From contig MPNG01000003.1 of assembly GCA_002238905.1 (NCBI GenBank), positions 1-34,120 of the forward strand: 34,120 nucleotides of DNA, given 5' to 3'. The translations under genes and the position numbers were made by a program. Numbering within the stretch: the stretch's first letter is position 1; each line of letters starts with the position of its first letter. Source of the DNA: Alphaproteobacteria bacterium bin98 (lineage in GTDB: Bacteria > Pseudomonadota > Alphaproteobacteria > Bin98). Shown in pieces: positions 16,769-24,828 of the stretch. The notes under the pieces are model-generated. The model was not told the origin of the DNA and searched no databases. It saw nothing but the letters and a program-made list of their open reading frames with translations.

Positions 16769-17696
16769 ACCCTTCATCGTTATTTGTGGGCCCACAGCTT
16801 CAGGCAAGTCTGCCCTAGCGCTCTCTTTCGCACAGCGCTATGGTGGACATATCATTAACGCAGACTCACGTCAGATTTTTCAAGATCTTCCCATCTTATC
16901 GGCCTCACCTTCTGAAGAAGATTTTCAATCCATACCACATAAACTTTACCATATACTTCCTTGGGAAAGCGCTCCCTTTAACGCAGCATTATGGGCAGAA
17001 CTCGCCTCTCAAGAAATAGAAAATTGTGCCCAGCAGAACAAAGTGCCTATCGTCGTCGGGGGAACAGGTTTTTATATTCAAACACTCCTTGAAGGTATCC
17101 CGAATATTCCCACACCACCACGCTACCATACACTTATACATAAGCTCTTGGCGCTTCCTGGATTCTCCGCTCTTGCGCATCATTTTCTGAAATCTTGGGA
17201 TCCTAACCTTACTTTCCACAAAAACAATACTGCCGCGCTTATGCGCGCCGTATCCATTGCGATCAGTACCGGCAAAAAACCCTCTTCTTTAAAAAACGCC
17301 CCAAAGCGTTACTTTACTCAACGACCATCCATACTTATTGCCATAACGCCACAAAAACACCTCCTAGACCACAGAATCGCACAGCGCGCCAACATTATGT
17401 TTGAAAGCGGTGTACGCGACGAGGTGCGCTCTTTTACAAAGCACAAACGTTATCAGCCTAATTTAATTGGTTTTCAAGAATGTCTAGATGTCGATAAAAA
17501 TCTTATCTCAGAAAAGAAAGCCATAGAGCGTATTGTGATCTCTACCAGACAGTATGCCAAAAGGCAACTGACCTTTGCCCGAGGACAGATGCGACCTGAT
17601 ATTATCTGGCCTCACATCTTTGATCAAAGCCAATGGGAAAAAATCAATGAAGAAATCTTGAAATACTGGTGCCACCGAGGAGGATTGAACTCCTGA
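16734..17696 (+). CDS. miaA: tRNA dimethylallyltransferase MiaA
   Basis: 320 residues. MiaA transfers a dimethylallyl group to N6 of A37 in tRNAs reading UNN codons. The P-loop GPTASGKS is at residues 19-26, NADSRQIF follows, and VPIVVGGTGFYIQTLLEG is intact. The C-terminal half has GFQECLD and the RQYAKRQLTFARGQ motif. The ATG lies inside secF; no other start precedes the P-loop. The final ten codons (WCHRGGLNS plus stop) are read from the strand complementary to the tRNA-Thr acceptor and T arms, so the two genes overlap by 30 bases. MiaA at the end of a yajC-secDF unit is not a layout I know as conserved. Confidence 0.95.
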   Translation: MLQTYPKNSKSKPFIVICGPTASGKSALALSFAQRYGGHIINADSRQIFQDLPILSASPSEEDFQSIPHKLYHILPWESAPFNAALWAELASQEIENCAQQNKVPIVVGGTGFYIQTLLEGIPNIPTPPRYHTLIHKLLALPGFSALAHHFLKSWDPNLTFHKNNTAALMRAVSIAISTGKKPSSLKNAPKRYFTQRPSILIAITPQKHLLDHRIAQRANIMFESGVRDEVRSFTKHKRYQPNLIGFQECLDVDKNLISEKKAIERIVISTRQYAKRQLTFARGQMRPDIIWPHIFDQSQWEKINEEILKYWCHRGGLNS

Positions 17697-17741
17697 CCTC
17701 ACCCTTACCAAGGGTGCGCTCTACCACTGAGCTACGGCGGC
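17667..17741 (-). tRNA. tRNA-Thr (anticodon GGT)
   Basis: 75 bases including an encoded CCA. The acceptor arms GCCGCCG and CGGTGGC pair fully with one G-U. The D arm is GCTC-AGTGGTA-GAGC. The anticodon stem CACCC/GGGTG encloses TTGGTAA with anticodon GGT, reading ACC and ACT. The T arm AGGAG-TTCAATC-CTCCT is complete and the discriminator base is A. The 3' half lies antisense to the end of miaA. It is transcribed in the same direction as the upstream peptide-binding protein gene, from its own likely promoter. Confidence 0.97.
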
Positions 17742-17751
17742 TCATGACTAT

Positions 17752-17780
17752 ATTCTACTCAAAAAATCTAAAAAGGTTAA
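17752..17780 (-). promoter_or_regulatory. tRNA-Thr promoter
   Basis: On the minus strand TTAACC (17775-17780) and TAGAAT (17752-17757) are 17 bases apart, with the -10 ending ten bases before the tRNA 5' end. The -35 overlaps the stop codon of the peptide-binding protein gene. Confidence 0.55.
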
Positions 17781-19540
17781 GACAACTCCACAAAAGCTGT
17801 GTTTACAATATATCCAACACCTTTAAGAGGATCAGGAAATTTAATATGATCCCAACACCAAAACGCTAATTGATCCGTGTAAAACAAAGGAATAAAAAAG
17901 TGCTCGTGCATCACTACGCGATCCAACGCACGCGCAAAAGCAATTTGTTTATCTAAATGGGTTGTGTTCTGTATGCTCTGCAACAACCAATCTACAGCAG
18001 GGTGACACACTCCTGCATAATTGCGTGACCCCTTTTTGTTTGCCATACGAGAGTGCAGAACACCCAATAACCCAAGGCCAGGAAACGGCGTACCCATATA
18101 ACGCATAAAACCTATATCATAGATCGTATGTGAGCTCATCACATGATTGAGATAAGGAGGCTCTGCTTGATGCAAAACAAGATGAATACCCACACGTTGC
18201 AAGCGCTTTTGAAAATCACACGCTATAGCCCGTTCATCTGCATTACTGCAATAAATATGCAAAGGGGGAAATACTTTCTCTGTTTCTTTGTGACGCAAAA
18301 CTTTTTTATCACAATCCATGATCCATCCCGATTCTTCAAGGAGCGCTTTGGCTTGCATCATACTTGCTCGATAATCATCCTGCTCAGAATACTGCACTGG
18401 GCTCAAAACATCTTGTGGTAGTACATCGGCAAAAGGCCTCAACACCTCTATTTCTTCTAGAGATGCTGTATCTTTTCCTGCACACATAGTATTTTGAAAA
18501 AGACTGGAAATAGGGCAATAAACACCCTGAAAAAAGTAACGCTGTAAAATATCATGCCTAAAAATAAGAGACAGTGCTTTTCTCACACGCCTATCTTTCA
18601 AATATGCCTTACGAGAATTCAGCACCATTAGATGGACCATAACTGGACGATCATGTTTCCACGCACGAAACTTTATCTTGGGATTATCTAAAAGAGTGTC
18701 TGCACGAACAAGGTGCGCTGGGCTACGCTCTACAATACTGTCCACATCACCTTTAATAAGAGCAGAGCGCATACTTTCTCCATCACGAAAGTAGCGCACA
18801 TGGATGCTTTCAGCATTAAAAAGACCTTTCATAGTAGGGAGGTCATTGCCCCAAAAGTTTTGACGCTTCTTATAAAGAATATATTGGCCACGCATATAAT
18901 CTGTAATTTTATAAGGTCCCAGCGCAATCATGGGTTTTGTTTCCAAAGAGTGTATCCCATGGTTGCTGTAAAACTTCTTGCATAAAAGCGGCATACAACC
19001 AACAATAATGGGTAATGTTGGCGTAGAAGAAGAAAAGAAAAAGCGCACAGTTTTGCTGTCTATTTTTTCTACCTTTTCCACCATTTGATACAAGGATCGC
19101 AAATAAATAGAGCCTCTTTTTTTCCATATTTCCAAAGAAAACAAAATATCATCTGCGGTTAAAAATCCATAGCCTTCATCCCACTCAGCTTTCGGGTTTA
19201 TAGTAAAAGTTACACTTTTTTTATCAGGCGCCACATCAATACTATCAGCACAAAAACAGTAAATGGACATTTTTTCATCCATGGATCGGACCATTAATGT
19301 TCCCAGAGTAAAGGAGAAAACTCTTCCACTCTTTAACGCATTACTAAATTCAGGATTAATATGCTCAAAGCTCCCCAGTTCAGCAAGCCGAAACGGCCCT
19401 CCTTGAGGTGCGTTAGGGTTAGCATAAGCAAAGTGTGTGAAATCATCAGAGTATTTGACCTTTCCATCCACGCTAAAGCTGTTGCTCTTTTCAGCACAAA
19501 GAGCAACAACAACGAATATAAGAGCCAACTTATGCATCAT
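17777..19540 (-). CDS. Periplasmic peptide-binding protein of ABC transporter, family 5, YejA-like
   Basis: 587 residues. The signal peptide spans ~21 residues ([21 protein letters not shown]). The opening KVKYSDDFTHFAYANPNAPQGG matches the YejA branch of family-5 solute-binding proteins, which present oligopeptides or microcin C-type compounds to an inner-membrane ABC permease. Later family features include ADDILFSLEIWKKRG, MIALGPYKITDYMRGQYILY, KDRRVRKALSLIFRHDILQ and a C-terminal FIPLFYTDQLAFWCWDHIKFP. Its ATG overlaps the obgE stop (ATGA). No permease or ATPase genes accompany it here, so it is either an orphan that uses a permease elsewhere or has a separate role. Family certain, substrate unknown. 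Confidence 0.85.
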   Translation of the reverse strand: MMHKLALIFVVVALCAEKSNSFSVDGKVKYSDDFTHFAYANPNAPQGGPFRLAELGSFEHINPEFSNALKSGRVFSFTLGTLMVRSMDEKMSIYCFCADSIDVAPDKKSVTFTINPKAEWDEGYGFLTADDILFSLEIWKKRGSIYLRSLYQMVEKVEKIDSKTVRFFFSSSTPTLPIIVGCMPLLCKKFYSNHGIHSLETKPMIALGPYKITDYMRGQYILYKKRQNFWGNDLPTMKGLFNAESIHVRYFRDGESMRSALIKGDVDSIVERSPAHLVRADTLLDNPKIKFRAWKHDRPVMVHLMVLNSRKAYLKDRRVRKALSLIFRHDILQRYFFQGVYCPISSLFQNTMCAGKDTASLEEIEVLRPFADVLPQDVLSPVQYSEQDDYRASMMQAKALLEESGWIMDCDKKVLRHKETEKVFPPLHIYCSNADERAIACDFQKRLQRVGIHLVLHQAEPPYLNHVMSSHTIYDIGFMRYMGTPFPGLGLLGVLHSRMANKKGSRNYAGVCHPAVDWLLQSIQNTTHLDKQIAFARALDRVVMHEHFFIPLFYTDQLAFWCWDHIKFPDPLKGVGYIVNTAFVELS

Positions 19541-20529
19541 GATTTTTCTTTTTTCAACACTTTGAAAAGGTGATGTATAAGCGGGTCGATGCCTTTTTTT
19601 GTATGAGAAGACGCTGTAAATACAGGGAATCCATAAGAGCTAAGTGCTTCTTTTTTTTCTTCGATCTCCTCTTCAGAACACAAATCAGCTTTGGACAGCA
19701 AGATGCATAAGCTTTTATCTTCAAAGGAGGGGTCAAACGCAAGAAGTTCTTTGCGCACAGTATCAAATTCTTCTTGTGGGTTGGGCGCTTCTGCAGAAAC
19801 AACATGCAAAAAAACTGAGCATTTTTGAGCATGCCTTAAAAACTGATCTCCCAAACCCTTTCCTTCTGAGGCGCCCTTAATAAGCCCTGGAATATCTTCA
19901 AAAACCGCCTCTTCATCATAGCAATAAACCATACCTAGATGCGGATAAATCGTTGTGAAAGGATAGTCCGCCACAGTAGGTGTCGCGCGAGAAACTGAGC
20001 GAATAAAGGATGATTTCCCAGCATTAGGCAAACCAACCAATCCTACATCAGCAACCAACTGCATCTGTAAAACAATCCAGGCACCAATACCAGGCTCTGG
20101 TGGTTGTGTTGTGCGAGGGCGCCTGTTGGTAGAGCTCTTAAAACACGCATTGCCTAGTCCTCCACGGCCTCCTGGAAAAAGCAAAACCCTATCTTCTGCT
20201 GCTTGCACATCACCTAAAACATGCGTTTTTGTGTCATCAAGAGCACGGGTGCCTGGGGGAACTGTTAAGATAAGCGCAGGTGCGTCTGCTCCTGTGCGCT
20301 GCGATCGGGAGCCGTTCACGCCTTCTTCACCTTTAAAAACGCTCTGAAATTTATAATCTATAAGGGTATTGAGGCCGTGCTGCGCTTGTAAAAACACATT
20401 AGCGCCACGACCACCGTTTCCACCATCTGGCCCCCCATAAGGGTTGATGCGGGTACGCAGAAAACTGGAGCAACCTCTTCCGCCTGCTCCGCTTTCTACA
20501 TAAATCTTGACTTCATCGAGGAACTTCAT
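19537..20529 (-). CDS. obgE: GTPase ObgE/CgtA
   Basis: 330 residues. The glycine-rich Obg fold occupies about residues 1-157 ([32 protein letters not shown]). The G domain follows with G1 [10 protein letters not shown], the switch region [14 protein letters not shown]3 [10 protein letters not shown] and G4 LSKADL, the Ser variant of NKxD. There is no long C-terminal OCT domain. Obg acts in late 50S ribosome assembly and stress signalling. It follows rpmA with an ATGA overlap, the conserved rplU-rpmA-obg order. Confidence 0.96.
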   Translation of the reverse strand: MKFLDEVKIYVESGAGGRGCSSFLRTRINPYGGPDGGNGGRGANVFLQAQHGLNTLIDYKFQSVFKGEEGVNGSRSQRTGADAPALILTVPPGTRALDDTKTHVLGDVQAAEDRVLLFPGGRGGLGNACFKSSTNRRPRTTQPPEPGIGAWIVLQMQLVADVGLVGLPNAGKSSFIRSVSRATPTVADYPFTTIYPHLGMVYCYDEEAVFEDIPGLIKGASEGKGLGDQFLRHAQKCSVFLHVVSAEAPNPQEEFDTVRKELLAFDPSFEDKSLCILLSKADLCSEEEIEEKKEALSSYGFPVFTASSHTKKGIDPLIHHLFKVLKKEKS

Positions 20530-20786
20530 GCATCATCGGACTTAATAGCCAAAAACACACGCTTCTTCGCTCCTCTGTAAAACTTTACCAGTCCATCTAT
20601 TTTTGCAAACAATGTGTGGTCCTTGCCAATACCCACATGGTCACCTGCTTTGTAGACTGTTCCTCTTTGCCGCACAAGAATAGATCCTGCCAATACAGCT
20701 TGGCCATCTCCTATCTTCACTCCCAATCGTTTACTATGGGAATCGCGACCGTTTTTGGTACTACCACCTGCTTTTTTCGTAGCCAT
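20526..20786 (-). CDS. rpmA: 50S ribosomal protein L27
   Basis: 86 residues, full length. The N-terminus [20 protein letters not shown] is the typical bacterial L27 tail reaching the peptidyl-transferase centre, followed by [20 protein letters not shown] and [21 protein letters not shown] strong GAGGAGAAG lies upstream of the ATG. There is no N-terminal cleavage extension as in Firmicutes. Confidence 0.97.
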   Translation of the reverse strand: MATKKAGGSTKNGRDSHSKRLGVKIGDGQAVLAGSILVRQRGTVYKAGDHVGIGKDHTLFAKIDGLVKFYRGAKKRVFLAIKSDDA

Positions 20787-20810
20787 AACTTCTTCTCCTC
20801 AGAGCTTCTT

Positions 20811-21437
20811 CTACTTTTTTGCACCTGTGTTGGGTGCAGGGTTTTCCGCCTTTTTAGAGGCTGCAGCTTTTTTAGGTTCAGCCTTTGCTTTAGGGGCTGC
20901 AGCTTTTTTAGGTTCAGCCTTTGCTTTAGGGGCTTCAGCTTTTTTAGGCTCAGCCTTTGCTTTAGGGGCTTCAGCTTTAGGTTCAGCCTTTGCTTTAGAC
21001 GCAGCCTTAGGCGTTACTTCTTTAGCGGAAGATTTTGTAATGTTCATCTCTGGAATCAACGCTTTATCCAACGCACCAGAAAGCTCTCCTACTGCGCATG
21101 CATCATAAACCTTCTTGGCAGGTGCAGCATCAATAGCAACAATTTCTACACGGGTTTGATCCGCACGGAATCCTTTCAAACGCCTATAACCATGGCGCCT
21201 TTTTTTCTTGAAAACCAAAACTTTTTTATCACGCGCATGTTCATGAACGCGCAAAAACACAACAACGCTTTCATCAAACGGCTCACCTATTTTGCATTCT
21301 TTTTCATCAACAAACAAAACAGTGCGTCGTAATGCCAAGACTTCCCCAACTTCATTGGGCATCTTGTCCATCCAAAAATTCGTTCCCACTTTAGCGGAAA
21401 ATTGTTTTCCCGCAATATCAATAACAGCCAGTGCCAT
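20811..21437 (-). CDS. rplU: 50S ribosomal protein L21 with long basic repeat tail
   Basis: 208 residues from the ATG at 21437, which has GAGAGG upstream. The frame opens further up at a TTG (21452), but that lacks a ribosome site. Residues 1-~100 are L21: MALAVIDIAGKQFSAKVG, then VLVFKKKRRHGYRRLKGFRA. L21 normally ends near residue 103. Here ~55 residues of unassigned sequence are followed by a Lys/Ala/Pro/Glu tail containing three copies of a 12-residue unit, AxAPKAKAEPKK. The tail resembles histone H1-like or TolA-like low-complexity sequence. Extended L21 proteins occur in other alphaproteobacteria. It heads rplU-rpmA-obgE. Confidence 0.95.
   Translation of the reverse strand: MALAVIDIAGKQFSAKVGTNFWMDKMPNEVGEVLALRRTVLFVDEKECKIGEPFDESVVVFLRVHEHARDKKVLVFKKKRRHGYRRLKGFRADQTRVEIVAIDAAPAKKVYDACAVGELSGALDKALIPEMNITKSSAKEVTPKAASKAKAEPKAEAPKAKAEPKKAEAPKAKAEPKKAAAPKAKAEPKKAAASKKAENPAPNTGAKK
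20845..21000 (-). repeat. 36-bp tandem repeats in the rplU tail
   Basis: Three full copies and flanking partial copies of a 36-base unit contain cagcttttttaggttcag and cctttgctttagg on the plus strand. They encode AxAPKAKAEPKK units. Copies differ by only one or a few bases, so recent expansion is likely and copy number could vary between strains. Confidence 0.85.
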
Positions 21438-21613
21438 AATACCTCTCGTCAATTATGGTAACATAAACCACCCACCAAAACAAATTCTGTTAGCAAAACA
21501 CATTTACTGACTACGCCTTCACACGCTCTACACGGTTACGAAGAAAGTTTGTTTTTTACCAAAGCTCAACATCTTAGCACAAAAGCACACCTATCTGCAT
21601 TTGCGCATTTCGC

Positions 21614-21642
21614 CTGATACAATTCTTAAATCTCAGTGGCAA
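21614..21642 (-). promoter_or_regulatory. Candidate rplU promoter and long leader
   Basis: On the minus strand TTGCCA (21637-21642) and TATCAG (21614-21619) are 17 bases apart. This leaves a leader of about 170 bases to the rplU ATG. The leader (21438-21613) shows no gene and no strong hairpin that I can see. A second weak -10-like TAAGAT lies near 21570. Confidence 0.4.
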
Positions 21643-21679
21643 AGTATGTCTGTGTGGACCCTCGCAAATCCTATACTTG

Positions 21680-22540
21680 CTACACTCTCTGAAAACGATA
21701 CCACGCCAAAGACCTTTTTTTGTCTTCATGTTCTTGCAGTATCTTCGTCAATACTTTTTGGCCGTCCTTTAACATGTCAACCCGCCTAAAGGACGCATCA
21801 GTATCCATGCTAAAAATAGAGCCCATGCTAAAATACATGCTAAAATATTGATTAGCTTTTGAAGAAATTTCTACACTGCACTGTTCTGGAAAATATTCAG
21901 TACATAACCCACTCACTGCTTTCAGCGCTTGATTGAGGGTTGCGCAATCCTTGCTCTGAGAAAAATTCAAAAAACCATACACAGCCTCCTCTCCCTCTAT
22001 ATCACAAAAGCGCACATCCGCGTAAAACGATAGTGTGAGTTTATTCTTCAAACAATCAAAGTACGCTCGAAAGGACGCATCTCTACTAGCTCCCCCAGTA
22101 ATACTCATACGTTCAGACATTTTATCCCTTAGAGCTCTGACTTTAGCGAATTTATCCCCTTCCAAAGGTGTTGGTGATAAGTGTAAAAAACAACTCTTGA
22201 ATATCTTTCTTGCAACTTGACTATCAACATACTCTTGTTCCTTTGCCCCTGGGGGCATCATATTGCCCACACCAAAGCTCTCATCCTTATGCTTATAATA
22301 TATAAGGCCGTTTTTTTTACAAAACAAACATCCGCCCTCAACTTCCTGCCAGCAACCTCGTACAGGCTGCAGAGAACGCAATCTACAACAACAAGCACAG
22401 GATAAAACAATTCCTGCACCAACGCCCATTGCACAAATGACAGACGCAAACGCAAAAATGTCTTCCACTGTTGGATCCGCCGCACGCACTGGCTGCATCA
22501 GTAGGCAAAAAATGTGCAAAAAAACAAAATGCTTCTTCAT
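21680..22540 (-). CDS. Unrecognised Cys-rich membrane-anchored protein
   Basis: 286 residues, no family recognised. An N-terminal signal peptide (cleavage expected after MKKHFVFLHIFCLLMQPVRA) is followed by a second hydrophobic segment (residues ~28-48, IFAFASVICAMGVGAGIVLS). This runs straight into a cysteine cluster CACCC (48-52) and basic residues RLR. More cysteines follow (GCWQ, GCLFCKK). The rest is a soluble domain of about 210 residues. With a cleaved signal peptide and positive charges after the second segment, the large domain is predicted to face the cytoplasm, which would suit unpaired cysteines (inference). It is coupled by an ATGA overlap to the 501-residue gene upstream. Confidence 0.75.
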   Translation of the reverse strand: MKKHFVFLHIFCLLMQPVRAADPTVEDIFAFASVICAMGVGAGIVLSCACCCRLRSLQPVRGCWQEVEGGCLFCKKNGLIYYKHKDESFGVGNMMPPGAKEQEYVDSQVARKIFKSCFLHLSPTPLEGDKFAKVRALRDKMSERMSITGGASRDASFRAYFDCLKNKLTLSFYADVRFCDIEGEEAVYGFLNFSQSKDCATLNQALKAVSGLCTEYFPEQCSVEISSKANQYFSMYFSMGSIFSMDTDASFRRVDMLKDGQKVLTKILQEHEDKKRSLAWYRFQRV

Positions 22541-24042
22541 ACCACTTCAGCAAAATCCTGGTGACCGCTGACCCACTGTTTTGAAAAATGCGAATGATCT
22601 TGATTTTTGGGTGGTAATCGAAAAACAAGCTGCAACCCCAGATAATCGCCTTCTCTTATGGTGATGTTAAGGCCTTGCAGGTATGCATAGGTGCCCACTT
22701 CCTCTTTTATGTAACTAACCTGTTGCGCCTCTAGCATAGGCAAAGTCTGACAAAAAGGTCGCGTAGAAACTGGCCACATGGTGACTCGGCACCGACCATC
22801 CGGTGAACACTCAATACTTTTGACCACTCTGTTTGCACGAGAAGAAAAATCGCAAACGCTCTTTTCCCATGCGTTAGGGAAAAAAGCAATATGCCTTAAT
22901 GCTGATGCGGCTTCAGTCTTGACTACGAATCTCTCCGCCACTGCACTGTCTACCTCTTCAAGTGTCACATGACCATTGTAGGCAGCATGCATCATTTCCT
23001 CCAAAACTCTGTTGTTTTGGTTGTTTTTAATGGCATTTTCTATAGGGGAAAAAAACGAATCGACACGACGCCGAAACACCCCACCAACCAAAACTTGATC
23101 AATATAAAAAGAGTTACAAAGCTCTGCCTCAACTACATGATTTGGCTGAGGAACAAAGAGAGCAACCGTCCCTTTCAAAATGTCATAATCAGGGTTTAGC
23201 AACACATCCAAACATTTTTTTGACATTTGACTCTTTTTTAGAAAATCTTCATCCTCAAAGGGTCGCAGAGAAAAGGGTGGTAGCTTTTGATCGACATAAT
23301 GGAGCAGAACTTGTTTTAAAAAACTACCCACCTCAACGCGCCGAGAGTTGCAATCTTCAACATCTTGGAGGCTTGTAAATTGTGCTTCAAGACCGAATTC
23401 AGTTTGCTCCCAAACTAAATGTGAAAACAAAGAGGGGTATTTTTTATAACAAGAGGAAATATCACCCCACGGCACCACTTTCTCAAGCTTAATTAACAGA
23501 GTCTTTTCACTAGAAAAATGGCTAAAAATAGGAGCTATCATGCCTAATTTGGGCGCCTTCCCCTGTACGAATATCGTCATAGTTGGCGCATTAAGTCCTG
23601 TATCTTGTGGCATCATTACTTTTAAAGCGCACAGATTGGAAATGTGATCATTTTGAGGAAGATTACACTCTTCTGTAAGAAAGCCTTCCTTATCTGTGGT
23701 AAGCCTGAGTGTACACGCTCCCATAGCGCCAATCCGCACACTCCAGTTCGAAAGCATGCACGACCACTCTTTAGCAGGAGCGTCAAAGCTTAAAGTCTTG
23801 ACATTCAGTGCTTTGCGCATCACAGCCGTATCACTACCAAAACCCATCAGAGATCCCACAGTCATCCCAAGGACGGTGATGAACTGAAACACTGTTGATG
23901 CCGTAAAGATAGCTGTCTGTTCTTCATCTAACGGAGATAAGGCGTTCATGGTTAGATTCATCATTGCCGACGAATTCCCCGAATAAGCACCCACAGACAC
24001 CAATAAAAAAACCATAGCAAATATTTGCACAACCACCCACAC
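22537..24042 (-). CDS. Unrecognised membrane-anchored protein
   Basis: 501 residues with a GTG start at 24042; ATG 24015 is a possible alternative. No family recognised. Its layout parallels the downstream partner: an N-terminal hydrophobic signal (VVVQIFAMVFLLVSVGAYS), a short acidic linker (SPLDEEQT), a second hydrophobic segment (~residues 45-68, IFTASTVFQFITVLGMTVGS), then a soluble region of ~430 residues with scattered cysteines. Short matches to the partner, for example RRVEVGSFLKQVLL here and RRVDMLKDGQKVLTKIL there, hint at a distant duplication, but this is weak. It diverges from tolQ across a 145-bp gap and forms a two-gene operon with the 286-residue gene. Confidence 0.75.
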   Translation of the reverse strand: MWVVVQIFAMVFLLVSVGAYSGNSSAMMNLTMNALSPLDEEQTAIFTASTVFQFITVLGMTVGSLMGFGSDTAVMRKALNVKTLSFDAPAKEWSCMLSNWSVRIGAMGACTLRLTTDKEGFLTEECNLPQNDHISNLCALKVMMPQDTGLNAPTMTIFVQGKAPKLGMIAPIFSHFSSEKTLLIKLEKVVPWGDISSCYKKYPSLFSHLVWEQTEFGLEAQFTSLQDVEDCNSRRVEVGSFLKQVLLHYVDQKLPPFSLRPFEDEDFLKKSQMSKKCLDVLLNPDYDILKGTVALFVPQPNHVVEAELCNSFYIDQVLVGGVFRRRVDSFFSPIENAIKNNQNNRVLEEMMHAAYNGHVTLEEVDSAVAERFVVKTEAASALRHIAFFPNAWEKSVCDFSSRANRVVKSIECSPDGRCRVTMWPVSTRPFCQTLPMLEAQQVSYIKEEVGTYAYLQGLNITIREGDYLGLQLVFRLPPKNQDHSHFSKQWVSGHQDFAEVV

Positions 24043-24187
24043 GGCATATTATCAAACCTTTTCAATCAAAACAAGATTATAAAAAAGCTGAACACTCTTC
24101 ACACACAAAAATATTTCACAAAAAAAATCTAGCATAAAACTTGCTACCATGTTGCCATCATAGTACAGTTTCTTGAGAAGGTACGTT
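24043..24187. promoter_or_regulatory. Divergent promoter region, unknown operon and tolQ
   Basis: 145 AT-rich bases between divergent genes. Toward the minus strand a perfect TATAAT (24076-24081) and a GATAAT closer to the start are visible, neither with a good -35. Toward tolQ the best pair is TTGCTA-17-TACAGT, ending just before the GAGAAGG ribosome site at 24175. No clear palindrome was seen. Confidence 0.35.
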
Positions 24188-24826
24188 ATGGAATCCTCGG
24201 CATCAATTTTTGATTTACTTGTTAATGCAACACTTTTTGTACAAATGATTACAGTAGTGTTACTTGGGTTATCCGTGCTCGTATGGGCCATCTTCTTCTT
24301 TACTTTGAATACACTGCAGACACATCAGCGGGCGCTAGTATCTCTAAAATCTCTAGCACAAAACACCACAGGACTTGAGCGACTTTACACCATGACTCAA
24401 AGCCAAAAATCTCCCATCATGCAACTGTTTGCCCATATTTTTTCCTTGTGGAAAAATTTTCACACCCAACCAACCTACATACTCGAAGCAGCCCTGCTAC
24501 GAGCAGAAAGCACAGCTTTATCGGCAGGCCCTTTAGTCACCTGGCTGGCTACCATCGCTTCAGCCTCCCCTTTTATAGGACTTCTGGGGACAGTGTGGGG
24601 TATTATGAATAGCTTCCAAGCCATTGCCGTTTCGCAAGAAACGCATCTTTCCGTGGTAGCGCCAGGCATAGCTGAGGCTTTAGCCGCAACCGCACTAGGC
24701 CTTATTGCCGCCATACCCGCCTCCATTACCTTTAACTATCTGACACGCCGCATGGAGGAGTATCAGACAGAGTTAGAGATTTTGATAACAGAGAGCATTA
24801 TTGCATTGCGCACAAAAAGCCCATAG
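24188..24826 (+). CDS. tolQ: Tol-Pal system protein TolQ
   Basis: 212 residues from the ATG at 24188, which has GAGAAGG seven bases upstream. An in-frame TTG at 24173 is not needed. TolQ and TolR form the proton-driven inner-membrane motor of the Tol-Pal system, related to ExbB/ExbD and MotA/MotB. Visible: the first helix (VQMITVVLLGLSVLVWAIFFF), a cytoplasmic loop, then TWLATIASASPFIGLLGTVWGIMNSF and APGIAEALAATALGLIAAIPASITFNYL, the signature helices 2 and 3. First gene of tolQRAB. Confidence 0.95.
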   Translation: MESSASIFDLLVNATLFVQMITVVLLGLSVLVWAIFFFTLNTLQTHQRALVSLKSLAQNTTGLERLYTMTQSQKSPIMQLFAHIFSLWKNFHTQPTYILEAALLRAESTALSAGPLVTWLATIASASPFIGLLGTVWGIMNSFQAIAVSQETHLSVVAPGIAEALAATALGLIAAIPASITFNYLTRRMEEYQTELEILITESIIALRTKSP

Positions 24827-24828
24827 TT

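Noticed and set aside
20845-21000. Regular repeats that could suggest a CRISPR array
   Set aside because: The units are contiguous, in frame with rplU and without unique spacers.
20616-21332. Plus-strand frames of 238 and 117 codons with periodic Phe/Arg/Ser or Ala/Gly repeats
   Set aside because: Both are antisense shadows of the rplU tail repeats and of L27; the periodicity comes from the 36-base units.
24173-24187. TTG start five codons upstream of tolQ
   Set aside because: The GAGAAGG ribosome site would lie inside the coding sequence; ATG 24188 is properly spaced.
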